Shown here: positions 11,401-22,333 of the stretch, one piece after another
Layout: the number at the start of each line of letters is the position of its first letter
How positions within the stretch are numbered: the stretch's first letter is position 1
Assembly (NCBI RefSeq): GCF_000226115.1
Contig: NC_016460.1
Location: 3,472,001 to 3,536,000, forward strand
DNA: 64,000 nucleotides
From: Thermothielavioides terrestris NRRL 8126
Lineage: Eukaryota; Ascomycota; Sordariomycetes; Sordariales; Chaetomiaceae
Direction of reading: 5' to 3'
Made by a program: the position numbers and the translations under genes
Notes under the pieces: generated by a model
Database searches by the model: none
Seen by the model: the letters and a program-made list of their open reading frames with translations, nothing else
What the model was told of the DNA's origin: nothing

Positions 11401-11743
11401 CTCGGATGCTCGAGCTTTTCGGGTAAAGAGGGCGGTGCAGACCTGCCAGGCCTGGGGATCGGTGCGCAGCTGGTTGAGAAATTCGAAGGCCTGGCTCTTG
11501 AGAGCCTGGTCCGAAGCGGGGTTCCAGGCGATCTCGATCGCATTTTCGATCTGCGAACAGGTCGGCCCTGGTTAGTGGAAACCGTACATGAAGCGACCCA
11601 GAGACTAAAGCCGCGCGGCAGAGTGAAGGACTGCGACTTCATCCCTGGCGAGCTGCCACAGCGGGGTTGCCCAATCTCCCGCCGGGGGGGGAGGGGGGGG
11701 GGGGGGGGGAGATAGGCAACGGTGCGCTTACCTGGGCGTCCAT
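8444..11743 (-). CDS. LOS1: exportin-T, tRNA nuclear export receptor LOS1
   Basis: Importin-beta-family karyopherin that exports tRNA with Ran-GTP. Exons (minus strand): 11732-11743, 10014-11550, 8444-9954; the sum is 1019 aa, normal for fungal LOS1. Exon 1 is only 12 nt (MDAQ), giving MDAQIENAIEIAWNP, the usual exportin-T opening. The N-terminal quarter carries the Exportin-1/importin-beta-like domain (for example SLLDYVRRIYSG, LFVFLYKEGWESF), followed by HEAT-like helices throughout. The second splice yields MVESGIASYPHPAIVLQYME. The stop is TAG directly after LLKGRR; because AGGTAG could also be a splice donor, a slightly longer alternative C-terminus cannot be excluded. Assignment rests on whole-length resemblance to fungal LOS1 proteins. 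Confidence 0.93.
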
Positions 11744-12564
11744 TGCCAGACGATGACGAGAAAAGTCAAGAGGAGCAGAAGCCAGCAGCAGGATGGTTTT
11801 GTGGTAGCGAAGCTGCTATACCCCAAGCAGTTGTGCAGAGAACGGAGTATTCGTCATTCTCAGATACGGCAGATGCAGCACCCGTCGCGCATGGCTTGGC
11901 TTCTCGACCTTTTTTTTTTTTTTTTTTTTTAGATGGCCATCGTTTGCGATTTGGCAGCGTGAAAGATGTAAGCGACAGGAAATTGGGTCGAGATCAGGCG
12001 ACGAGGCTAGCAGGTATTCAAGAATGAGCGGCCGTCTATTTAGAGGGTCGGTGTGTTGAACTGCTCGGTGCAAGAGGGGAAGCCGTGGACAAAGATTGGA
12101 ATGTTGTGATGTGTTGCCGAAATGGCTGGATGGCGGGGCAGCGAAATCAAACAGAAAAGTCAAAAGTCGACGGCAGCAAGGCTCCAGTGACGTGGTGGGG
12201 TAGGTAGTGAGGCGCACGTGCTCCCCCAGCGTGGTTGTCTTTAAATTACGGAATACACTTCTCCGTACTGTTATTTTGGAATGCTTAACCTACTCCGTGC
12301 AGGTCCGGAATGCACACACGCAATTTGGCTGGATGGTCTGTTCACAACACAAAGTTCACCGCGCCATAGACAAGCTCGAGGATACCGGAATTGAAAAAGC
12401 GGAGACCAGTTTATGCACACCTGCCCTAGTGAATAGTACGATGGTAACCCAAACACAGCACAAACCCGTAATTATTGGCCTACCCCTGAACGCCAGCCCC
12501 CAAATCCGCCCGCAAACTTCCAGCCGTATCAGTCCAAGCAAATATGCCACGCCATCGACTGGGC
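11744..12564. other. LOS1 upstream region and POB3 downstream region
   Basis: No gene seen. Contains a 22-nt T run near 11911-11932; a G-rich run (11680-11709) lies just upstream inside the first LOS1 intron. Confidence 0.55.
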
Positions 12565-14590
12565 CTAACCGGTCTTGCTCTTTTTCTTCGGCCGCTCGTC
12601 CTCCTCCGGCTCATCCATATCCTCATCCTCGTCCTCCTCATCGTCGTCGACTTCATTGTCGACGTCGCTCTCGGCGCTGCCAGAGCCGTCGCTTTCGTGG
12701 TTGCTGTCGTACTCCTCAGCGACTTCGCTCTCAGACTCGGCTTGGAAGTCCTCGTCAATGCTCTCCTCGTCCTCGTCCGCCGAGCCGCGGTCCGCCTTGG
12801 CCCCGACCACCTCCTCGTCCGAGCTGGCCATGTCGTCGTCTCTCAGCGCCGCGGCCGCGAGCTTAGAGTCCTCGTCGATCTCGTTCTTAACCCGCAGTCC
12901 CTTGAGCTTGAAGAAGTCCTCCAGCGCCTTCAGCTCTTCACGGTTAATGTTGCTGAATTGCGAAGAGCCCGCTCCCGACTTCATGTGAACCGTGATATCG
13001 AACGTCTGAAGAGCAGTGACGGCGCCTCCCACGCGCGAGAATGTGATGGACTGTGTCTGCTCGTACGAGATGTACGTGGCCGGCTTCGGCACGAACATGA
13101 AGGCCTTCTCCAAGAGGTATAAGAAGCCTTCGCTGGCCTTGATGGAACACTTGATGCCGTACTGCTGGCGGTGTCTGAGGGGGACGTTAGCAGGCGTCGC
13201 CTTGAAACACCACCGCAGAAGAGGAGAACCCACGTTGTGAAGTCCTTTGCCGGCGCCGTAATCTTCTTGTTGGCCAGTCCCTTGAAGATGAACGCGACGA
13301 CCTGATGTAGCGGTTGCTCGTAGTGCGCCTGCAGCCTGTCCTTGTACTTGCCGTTGAGCTCCTCGTCCGACAGATTGAGATCCAGCGTGACCTCCTCATC
13401 CTGCTTGAACTGCATGACGATGAAGGGGTAGCGTGTCTGGCCCTGGCGAAGCGGCGGATCCAGCCCAATGCACAACATGAAGTGAAGGTCGTCCGGTTTC
13501 GGCAGGACCATGAACTTCTTGATGGCTTCGTACTGGATCTTGTAGTCGTATGTTTTGCCGCGGAGGCGGAATGATGCGTCGTACATGTCGATGTCGAACC
13601 GGCCTCTGCATGGTTCGTTGTCAGAATATGCGATAAGCCACGCAGCGACGGCCACTGCACGAACCTTGGGGTGAGATGCAAGACATCCAGGAAGGTGGCG
13701 ATCGCATCGCCCGCCGTCTCTCCGATCTCCGCCTTTTCAATAAGCGTGTCGTAGAATAGTGTGACGGCATTCTTCTCTTCCTCGTCCGCATCACTGCCGG
13801 CCTCGCCACCTTCGGCTTCTTTCCTGGTGGTGGTGCCCGGAATGTAGAACCGCATCTCGACAAGCTGGTCCCTACCGGCCGACGCCTTCTTGCCCTTACC
13901 AGGGCCCGCACCGTTCTGGCCGCTTGCCCTGCCGCCCTCGCCGACGGCAAACTCGATGGCAATCTCGTTCCGGCCGGCGAGGTTGGTGTTGGATATTTCC
14001 GAGTAGGGAATCTCGAACGCGGGTCGGTTCTGCACGTTAAACGAGAGCTCGGCCTTGCCAAACTCGGCCTTGCCCCAGTTCCAGCCACGCATGGAGTGTT
14101 CTTTGTTCTCAAGGTTGGTGCTGTACCAGTTCTTGAAGATTTTGCCGAGGCGCTCATAGTCCTGTTCGAAGATCAGCGCCTGCTCTGCTGCCAAGGTGAC
14201 CCCCTGCGGCCCCGCGACCCTGTCACGCATACCTCCTGTTGGAAGCCGTCCAGCTGGACGATACCCGAGTTCCTCAGCAGGATCTTCACCTCGTACCCTC
14301 GGGCCGCTCTGCTCCATTGGGCACCGCCGATGCTGCTTTGGTCGAGTGTGAAGGTGTCACCGCCGCCCGCCGGCTTCCAGCCTAAACCGTTCTCGGCAAA
14401 CCTGCACTTGCCATTTTCCCGGGATAAGTCCAGGTAGATGTTATCGAAGCTCTCTCTGCGGTCGCGTCAGCTGCCACTTCGACCAGGAAAAGTGCGCTGC
14501 GAGGCGCGCAAAGAGAAAGGCGACGGTCGAATCTAGGACTCGCAGCGGAATTTCATGTAGGGTAAACGGGTGAACTTACATCGCAGCCAT
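12565..14590 (-). CDS. POB3: FACT histone chaperone subunit POB3 (SSRP1 homologue)
   Basis: Partner of SPT16 in the FACT complex, which handles H2A-H2B during transcription and replication. Five exons (minus strand): 14580-14590, 14233-14455, 13665-14161, 13234-13605, 12565-13174; all phases agree and give 570 aa. The start exon has 11 nt and the spliced start reads MAAIESFDNIYLDLS. Order: N-terminal PH-like dimerisation domain (1-110), SSRP1/POB3 core (for example FKNWYSTNLE, GWNWGKAEF), Rtt106-like double-PH middle domain (for example RGRFDIDMYDASF), then an acidic tail from about residue 490 ending in a basic KKKSKTG. There is no HMG box, as expected in fungi, where NHP6-type proteins supply it. 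Confidence 0.95.
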
Positions 14591-15555
14591 GTCGTCGGAA
14601 CAGGTATCGATGAGATGGCGATGCGCGATGGCGAAAAGCCGACTGTACGGATTATGGCCTTGGGAGTGGGAGTTTTCACAAGCTTGGCTGGGAAGGCGCG
14701 TGAAGACGCGACCGGAGCTGAATTGCAATAAAAGGCTTGGCGCCAAGAGGGCAACTGCCGGGCGGTCAGAGAGGTTTGGGTCCTGATAAGGAAAGCAAGC
14801 TCGGACCACTACACTAACGTGGAAGTTTCCATCGACGTTGCCACTGAAACGTTATCCGTAAGGTAAGTTATCTCGAGGACGGAATAGGCAAAGAAGAGTC
14901 AGCTACCTGAGCTGAGGTACGCAGTATATTACCGTACACATGTAAAGCATGCATGAGCAGCAACTTTTGGTCAGGTAGCCCGACAAAGCGATGCGCTCAA
15001 GGAACGAAGGGAGCCTGTTACACAGCAATAACAAAGCTCCAGGTCTGATGATGGAGCTATGGAGCTTTTTGTGTCCAAGAGAGCTGCCTAATCCACGGAA
15101 TAGTGCAGTGGCAGGAACGGTGCAGCCATGGAACCGTCGGTGCCTCCTGCCTTGAGCTTGTCACACAGTTTGGCCAATGACGTGCTTGCGAAAGATGGGG
15201 TTGGCCACCAAGCACTGATGTAAGTGACGGCCGAGTTTCCGCATGAGTGGTGAGCCGATGATATACTCCTAGGTAGTAGCTTATAAGTGACCAGCACCGG
15301 CACTGACCAGCTCTGTGCTGCCTTGACAATTCTTGTTACCCCAACGGAAGAAGCACTCGTTCAAAAGCCCGGTTCAACTGCACTCGACGTTGCGTGATTG
15401 GGACTTTCCCCATCCCGGCTGTCGACTATATCCAGATTGCAGCAAACCGCCAGTTGGACCGTGGCCAACAAACATCACCGATTGAGAGTGACCCCAGGAT
15501 TCGGGAACACTCTGCCGCTAGCCACACCAGGTGCAACCATTCCACCGGGCAAGTC
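14591..15555. other. intergenic, divergent promoters of POB3 and the GFA-domain gene
   Basis: No gene, RNA or repeat recognised. Confidence 0.55.
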
Positions 15556-16559
15556 ATGAGCTCTGAGCGCCTGCTCCACGGCGGCTGCCTATGCGGCCGC
15601 AACCGGTACATCGTGGAAGTCCCCCACGACGCAGCCCAATCCGCGAAAGTGGTATTCAGCTCACATCCATCGCACCGTAAGGAAACCAAACTCCCACCGG
15701 AACTGTCTTACTAAACCCCTTACCTATTTACGCCCCTCTCCAAACCACCCAAACCTTCCCTCCCCTCCCTATCCCAAACTGATGCTTATTGCTAACCCCC
15801 CATTCCCCCCCAAAAAAACCAGGTTCCTCCCTCGCCACCCCGCTGCCAGCCTACCTCCGCGTGCCGCTGGCATGGTACCACAGCGCGACGGTGCCGCTGC
15901 AGGCGGACGAGACGCGCGCGCAGATCCGGCGCGTGTGGTCGTCGCTCTTGCCTCTGCCGCGCACGCGCACGCGCACGCGCAGCACGCATCCCCACCACGC
16001 GCAGACCGACCCTGCGGCGGCGGCAGCGCACTACTACACGGCGCAGCGCCACTTCTGCGGCTTCTGCGGCACGCCGCTGGCCTACTGGAGCGAGGCGCCG
16101 CGCGGCGAGGCCGATTTCATCCAGCTCGCGCTGGGCAGCCTGTCGCCGCGGGACCTGGTCGATCTGGAGGAGCTCGGGGTGGTGCCTGGTTCGGAGGGGG
16201 AGGAGGGGGAGGATGAAGAGGATGATGATGATGATCATAGTGAGGAGGGGAGGGATGTGCAGATGGCGGGGACGGCGACAGGGTCAGGGGAGGAAGGATT
16301 AACGACGCAGGGTGTTACTGCTGCTGAGGTAATCCGCGGGACGGTGGGCGCGGTGCCATGGTTTGATGCGCTCACCGAGGGCAGCAGGCTGGGGACGCTC
16401 CGCAGGGCGAAAGGCAAGGGGGCCAACAGGTCGGGCACGGTGAGGGTGGAGTGGGAGATCGTCGAGTGGACTGAGGACGACGCCGCTGAGAGCCCACGGA
16501 AGCGGAAGATTGAGGACGTGGAAGGCGCAGTGGCGGTTGGCGATGTGGAGCAAGTGTAG
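15556..16559 (+). CDS. GFA/CENP-V domain zinc protein
   Basis: Member of the glutathione-dependent formaldehyde-activating (GFA)/CENP-V fold family, small zinc proteins whose fungal substrates are mostly unknown. Two exons: 15556-15676 and 15823-16559 (285 aa). The ATG at 15556 gives MSSERLLHGGCLCGRNRY with the CxCG zinc motif (Cys 11 and 13). The second zinc knuckle HFCGFCGTPL lies at about 118-126. The splice joins SSHPSHR to SSLATPLPAYLRVPLAWYHS. Between the zinc core and the C-terminus is an acidic insert (about 158-175), and the tail ends with a basic RKRK segment. Upstream the frame stays open, but the residues there are not family-like, so I prefer this start. Catalytic role is not deducible. 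Confidence 0.82.
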
Positions 16560-18863
16560 ACACAAAGGGGACCGCATCTGTTTAGGAGCTGCGGAACACT
16601 CGATGTCGACATCCTGTCAGGTCTATGTTTCTGAGCCATCTTTCCCCGCGCGGCGTTAAGTTAGATGCAAGGAAATGTCCCTAAGCATGCTTGGATCTGG
16701 TCGAGGCCGGTTTAGACCCAGCATAATTTTGTCATCCCCGTCTGCCAAAAAAAGTGCTCGAGGAGGCACCCAGCGTCCTGGTAGATGTTGCTGCTCCGCG
16801 CACCGCTAATCATCCAGTCATGGAAAGCACCAATCCCAGGAGAGCAGCCGAGACCTACAGGAATGGATGCATGCGGAGAAGCCGAATCGTCTTTGGGAAG
16901 CTGCTCTAAGCAACCGGAGCAACTCGCCGCCGGATCGTTGGATATGGCAAATGTTCCGAGGCGGGAGGTTGTCGGATGACCAGACGCCCTCGACCGCCTC
17001 GTTGGCTTGGGCCCAGAGGCAACACCGCATGGGAGGCTAACGGAAGAAGGCAAGAGCCCTGCGCCGTGATGCCTTGGTAGACAGCCATGTCTGGCGTACT
17101 GGCAGGCGGCCAAGCGGTTTGGCGGCTGGAGGGGTCAGATGGCCCAACGAGCCTGAGCGCAAGGTCGGCAACTGCAGGACGTTGAGCTGGAACACCCCCA
17201 CCTCGCTTATTGTGTGATTGATATCGCCTTGCTGAGAGCCCAGGTAAACGAATCTGTCCCCGCCCCATCTCACGAGAGCCGTTTCTCTATCGATTTCGTC
17301 GTTATCTCCGTGGAGGATGGCAAGGCCTCTGGTTCGGCAGAAGCTCTAGCTAAGCTAGAAAGCCCGTCCTATCCGGGCATGTGCCAACGGCGCACGACGA
17401 CGTAGCCAAGCTCAAGGTTGCCTCCGACCCGGCGAGGGAGGGTAGGCGAGGTTGCTTGTGTCGGGACAGAGACCGACGCAGAAGGTGCGCAGCAAACTCG
17501 GAACTGGGCGAGGTCATGCGGCGCGTCCAGCGGCGTCCCATTTTCGAGCTGCCTCCTCCGGCCAGCTTCTGGCACCGGCAATGTAGCGCACGTTCGCGCA
17601 GGTGATAATGGGTTGTGGTGAGCCGGATGAGAGACGAGCCGACGGGCAAGGCAACAACTGCCGGAACTTCGTTGCCATGGTCACGGCGGCGCAAGAACTC
17701 CGCGTCTTACAGCTCATCCCGTGTGAAGGCTGTCAGACAATTCGGGACATCCAGCCGGGTTTGCCGACTTCGCATGGCAAGGCATTAAAATGCTCGTCAT
17801 AAATCGTCGACATTCGCACAACACCCGAGACGGAGACGGGAGGGCTCGCCGAAAGCGTGATCAACAGCCCGTCCGATCCAAGGCATTCGGGGGTCGCGAC
17901 GAGTCGTGAATCGTCCAGTCGCCCGAGGTTTAGCCGCCGGCAAAGGCGCGGGTGAAGAGGCTCATCTCGGCGCGGGCGGTGTCGTGCCGCAGCGACCGAG
18001 CCGCGCTGCGTCGACGCCCCCTCCCGTGACCACGTCTTCCCTAGTCCCACGCCCGCTTCTGCCGAGGTTTAGCCAGGCGGGTTGCCCGCTTGGTGTTTCG
18101 CGGGCCGCGCTTCCGCGAGACGACTGTCAAGGTGGGGAGCGGGCGGCGGGAGACCGCGTCTGGTGCGGATTGCGGCGTGGAATCTGGTGTGTTTGCGAAC
18201 AGTGCCTCGCTCACAGGAAGGAAAAGTAAAGCTTCCTGAATTACTAGCGGAGGAAACGTCGTGCCTTATATAAGCTGCCAGGTGCCTGGGTTGCCACGTC
18301 GTCCCACGCCGTCGGAGGCTCTCAGGTGGCTTCTGTTCCAGAACGCGGGCGCTTTCTGTTTCGGGATTTTCTGTGCTGCTTCCGGGGCCCGGCCCTGCAG
18401 TGTTTATCCCGTTTGTCCCGTTGTCGGTTGGCGGGGCCAGGGCTGGTGGGCACCCTTGGACCCCTGGCGCCCCACCCTGGCGCCCCCCTCGCCAAGGGCC
18501 AATCTACCCCGCGGTGGGGGTTCCCGGGTTGGTTGCTGGGGCCCCCGGCAGCCCCGAATCGCCCATGTTGTGCGCATTTCCCAGCCTATGCCTAGCTTTT
18601 TCTCGGTGTCTACGGTCCGAAACACGCACGCGGGAGCGGGAGAATGGGGGGAACAATAATGGCGTCAAACGGCCGTGATGGATCCTGTGCGCATATATAA
18701 GGTGGGACAGGGCCTGGGGTTCCCGGCTCGCCTCTCGGCCGTTGGGCAAGGTCATCCTGTGTCCTGTTTCTCTTCAACATCCTCCTCCTCCGCTTTCTCC
18801 TTTTACCCCCATCCCCATTAGACAGCGTCTTGAAACGCCGCCGCAACAGACAGCTCGCCCACC
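16560..18863. other. 2.3-kb intergenic region upstream of beta-glucosidase
   Basis: No gene that I can support. The last 450 bp have promoter character (see separate entry); the rest shows only short open frames. Confidence 0.5.
18431..18815 (+). promoter_or_regulatory. candidate promoter of the GH1 gene: CreA-type sites, CCAAT, TATA
   Basis: Four matches to the carbon-repressor consensus SYGGGG lie within 111 bp (GCGGGG 18431, CCCCGC 18507, GTGGGG 18514, CTGGGG 18536). A CCAAT lies at 18499, a CATATATAA TATA-like box near 18692, and a pyrimidine-rich leader at about 18768-18815. Such sites are frequent in GC-rich DNA, so glucose repression is only a hypothesis. Confidence 0.35.
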
Positions 18864-20361
18864 ATGTCTCTCCCCAAGGACTTCAAGTGGGGGTTCGCCA
18901 CTGCCGCGTGAGTCTAGTCGCGTCTTAGGACCGTTCTGAACGTGTGCATATTTCGACTGACCCCGCGGCTTCAGGTACCAGATTGAGGGCTCGGCCACCG
19001 AGGATGGCCGTGGCCCGTCCATCTGGGACACCTTTTGCGCCATCCCCGGCAAGATTGCCGACGGCAGCTCCGGCGCGGTGGCCTGCGACTCGTACAGGCG
19101 CACCAAGGAGGACATCGAGCTGCTCAAGTCGCTGGGGGCCACGGCCTACCGCTTCTCCATCTCGTGGTCGCGCATCATCCCGCTCGGCGGTCGCAACGAC
19201 CCCATCAACCAGAAGGGCATCGACCACTACGTCAAGTTCGTCGACGACCTCCTGGAGGCCGGCATCGAGCCCTTCATCACGCTCTTCCACTGGGACCTGC
19301 CGGACGCGCTGGACAAGCGCTACGGCGGCCTGTTGAACAAGGAGGAGTTCTCGGCCGACTTCGAGAACTACGCGCGCATCATGTTCAAGGCGATCCCCAA
19401 GTGCAAGCACTGGATCACGTTCAACGAGCCGTGGTGCTCGTCCATCCTGGGCTACAACAGCGGCTATTTCGCGCCCGGCCGCACGTCGGACCGCAGCAAG
19501 TCGCCGGTGGGCGACAGCGCGCGCGAGCCGTGGATTGTCGGCCACAACATCCTGATCGCGCACGGCAAGGCGGTCAAGGCGTACCGCGACGACTTCAAGC
19601 CGACGCAGGGCGGCGAGATCGGCATCACGCTCAACGGCGACGCCACGCTGCCGTGGGACCCGGAGGACCCGGCTGACGTGGAGGCGTGCGACCGCAAGAT
19701 CGAGTTCGCCATCTCGTGGTTCGCCGATCCCATCTACTTCGGCCATTACCCGGAGTCGATGCGCAAGCAGCTCGGCGACCGGCTGCCGACCTTCACGCCG
19801 GAAGAGGTGGCGCTCGTCAAGGGCTCCAACGACTTCTACGGCATGAACCACTACACGGCCAACTACATCAAGCACAAGAAGGGCGTGCCGCCCGAGGACG
19901 ACTTCCTGGGCAACCTCGAGACGCTCTTCTACAACAAGCACGGCGACTGCATCGGGCCCGAGACGCAGTCCTTCTGGCTGCGGCCGCACGCGCAGGGCTT
20001 CCGCGACCTGCTCAACTGGCTCAGCAAGCGGTACGGCTACCCCAAGATCTACGTGACGGAGAACGGCACGTCGGTCAAGGGCGAGAACGACATGCCGCTC
20101 GAGCAGATCGTCGAGGACGACTTCCGCGTCAAGTACTTCCACGACTACGTGCACGCCATGGCCCGCGCCTCGGCCGAGGACGGCGTCAACGTGCGCGCCT
20201 ACCTCGCCTGGTCGCTCATGGACAACTTCGAGTGGGCCGAGGGCTACGAGACCCGCTTCGGCGTCACCTACGTCGACTACGCCAACGACCAGAAGCGCTA
20301 CCCCAAGAAGAGCGCCAGGAGCCTCAAGCCCCTGTTTGACAGCCTGATCAAGAAGGACTAG
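18864..20361 (+). CDS. GH1 beta-glucosidase, intracellular
   Basis: Retaining family-1 glycoside hydrolase that cleaves cellobiose and aryl-beta-glucosides. Exons 18864-18907 and 18975-20361 give 476 aa, the normal GH1 length. It opens with MSLPKDFKWGFATAAYQIEG, the GH1 N-terminal signature, and has no signal peptide, so the enzyme is predicted to be cytosolic. Acid/base Glu lies in TFNEPW (about residue 166) and the nucleophile Glu in YVTENG (about 377). Glycone-site residues are visible in FHWDLPDAL and in SLMDNFEWAEGY. In cellulolytic fungi such enzymes hydrolyse imported cellobiose; that role here is inference. The codons are very GC-rich, like the neighbours. Confidence 0.96.
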
Positions 20362-21222
20362 ACGGTGTTTTCTGCTGACGGAGTAGTTAGGACTGGGAGT
20401 TGGACGAACGAAGGGGGGGATTTCTGGATTTTGCATACCACCTGCTGGTTGAGCCCAGGAGCGTGTAGTTACCTTACCGTCATGACAGTTATGACTTTGC
20501 GATGAATGCTGGAATTCAGCGTTGCTTTCTCTGCTCTGATGTCGGCGGTCTCCTGCTTGTGAAAAAACCTGGAAGGTTGACGTGCATCTATCAGGAAACC
20601 ACAGATAAGACAGGGTCACCGAACCAACCTTGAGAGTGAGACAGAGTAGAAATATGCCAAAAAAAAAAAAAAAATAAAAAATAAAAAAAAAATAAACAAA
20701 TAAATAAATAAAATAAAAAAATAACGGCCCTGTCCTTGGCTAGGTGCGAGAGGGGAAGGGTTGGCTACGAAACCTGCCGGGGGAAGGCTCCAAGTCAACC
20801 TGGGGATCGAACGCTCGACAGGACCTCGGGCAGGGCAAGTGTTTCCTGTGATGGAGAGTGGCAGGACAAGGACTTTTTAGGTCACCGCGCTTCCCCCGCT
20901 ACGCCCAGCGACTGGGGAAGCTGGTGGCAGTAAGAACTTGCGTGGTGATTTATTTAGTGCTGGCGTGTGAGAGAGTGTAGGAGACTGTGGGAGAGTGTAG
21001 GAGACTGTGGGAGAGTGTAGGAGAGTGTGGGAGCGTGCAGGACAGGGTGCATAGGTGGTGATTGTGTTTACACGCCAGGGAAGTCGCACAGTGTCCAGAA
21101 GTGGCGGAAGAGCAACCAGAGCCTGCCAGTGTGGGGTTCACAGGCCAGTGTGGGGTGCACACAGCACACTGTAAGGCCCCAGTGTGAACTTGTGGGGAAA
21201 TGTGGGGAAATGAGGACTTATC
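20362..21222. other. intergenic with simple repeats
   Basis: Holds an A/T-rich simple tract (about 20658-20723) and a 20-bp tandem repeat (about 20971-21042) next to the nested transposon block. No gene seen. Confidence 0.6.
20971..21042. repeat. 20-bp tandem minisatellite
   Basis: About 3.5 units of GAGAGTGTAGGAGACTGTGG with small changes. Confidence 0.85.
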
Positions 21223-21767
21223 GCTGATGGCTAAGGAGGTCCCGCCAAGACTACCTTAGCGCGCCAGGGGGGGGTGGCAAAATGGTCTTGGTTACCGTCT
21301 TGTAGCGTCAAGATATTTCGCCTGGAAAATAGACGCCTACCGGTCTCGGGTTCAAAATGTCTTATCAAGAAAATGATTTTCAACTAAGAGGATTAATTCA
21401 AATAGAATAGGAATTTAAAGAGTAAAAATATCTTACAATAAAAGTAGTCTTTTATTAATAGGACTATTTTAAATAGATATTAATATTAGTAATTAAAGAT
21501 TATCTTTAATAATAAAAAGAAACTTAGAATTTAAAATAATTTTAACTAATTTAAAATCAATTTTTAAATAGAAAATTAACTTTTAGTTAAAAGATTATCT
21601 TTTAAAATTTTATTATCTATATATAAAAGTAAATTTCCTTATTTATTCTAGACCTTCTACTCCTCTTTCTTACTTCTTTTCTCCCTTTTTCTCTTTCTCT
21701 TTTGTACTTACCTCTCTTCTCCTCTCCTTTCTTCTTTCTTTTCTTTTTTTTTAGTTGAAAAAACTAG

Positions 21768-21838
21768 ACTCTACGAGGAATCGAACTCAAAGCTTATACA
21801 TTACAAGCTTACGGATTTACCATTATACTACGAGACTA
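21768..21838 (-). pseudogene. tRNA-like remnant in RIP-degraded DNA
   Basis: On the minus strand, TAGTATAATGG matches the A-box consensus TRGYNNARNNG exactly. AGTTCGATTCC matches the B box with one G-to-A change, at tRNA-like spacing. An AAGCTT...AAGCTT palindrome sits where the anticodon stem would be. The acceptor arms do not pair, so this is a remnant or a coincidence rather than a working tRNA. Confidence 0.35.
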
Positions 21839-22084
21839 CGAGACTACGATTTTACAGTTGTACCTTAGTTTGAATTTCACACTTATCTAGGAGGCTTAAG
21901 CTAAGGACTATAGGTTAGAGAATAAAAAAAGTAAAAGCAATTTTCTAAATAGAAAATCATTTTCAAAGAAAATAATCTTTAAAGTAGAAAATCATTTTAA
22001 AAGAAAAAAATTTTAAAATAGAAAAAAAGCTTAACTTTAAAATCTTTCTATAGATATAAGATATATATATTAGAAAACTAGTAT

Positions 22085-22333
22085 TGTTACACGCAGATGG
22101 TGCTCGGTGACCATCTAGCGGTAAACGTGTGAGGGTGAGAAAGATCAATGCCTCTCAGCCTCGTCAGCTGATGAGGCGGCACTCCTGAACACTAGTATGT
22201 GTCACAAAAGTATGTTGATGCAGTCTGCTGTTCTACGAAGGGGTTGCGGGCGAGGTTCCCTTTTTTAAGGGAACGCTCGTCACCCCTGACCGCGGTGCGG
22301 TCATGGGTGCCCTTGCCACAGTTGCGTGTGACA
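22085..22333. mobile_element. probable solo LTR
   Basis: 249-bp GC-richer island inside the AT-rich DNA. It starts TGTTACACGCA and ends TGCGTGTGACA, so it has TG...CA termini with short inverted ends. It is flanked by an exact 5-bp direct repeat AGTAT (22080-22084 and 22334-22338). That combination is the hallmark of an LTR-retrotransposon terminal repeat left after recombination. It contains three strong palindromes (near 22165, 22255 and 22290). It is not AT-shifted like its surroundings, so it arrived after, or escaped, RIP. Confidence 0.65.

Noticed and set aside
15394..15555. N-terminal extension of the GFA-domain protein
   Set aside because: The frame is open but starts at a non-ATG codon, and its residues lack any family resemblance; the zinc motif sits at the usual distance from the ATG at 15556.
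18925..20619. 564-aa minus-strand frame across the beta-glucosidase
   Set aside because: Antisense shadow of the GH1 gene; composition is dominated by Val, Ala, Arg, Glu and Asp, as expected from reversed GC-rich codons.
20795..20815. B-box-like GTTCGATCCC on the minus strand suggesting a tRNA
   Set aside because: No A box at the right distance and no acceptor stem could be formed.
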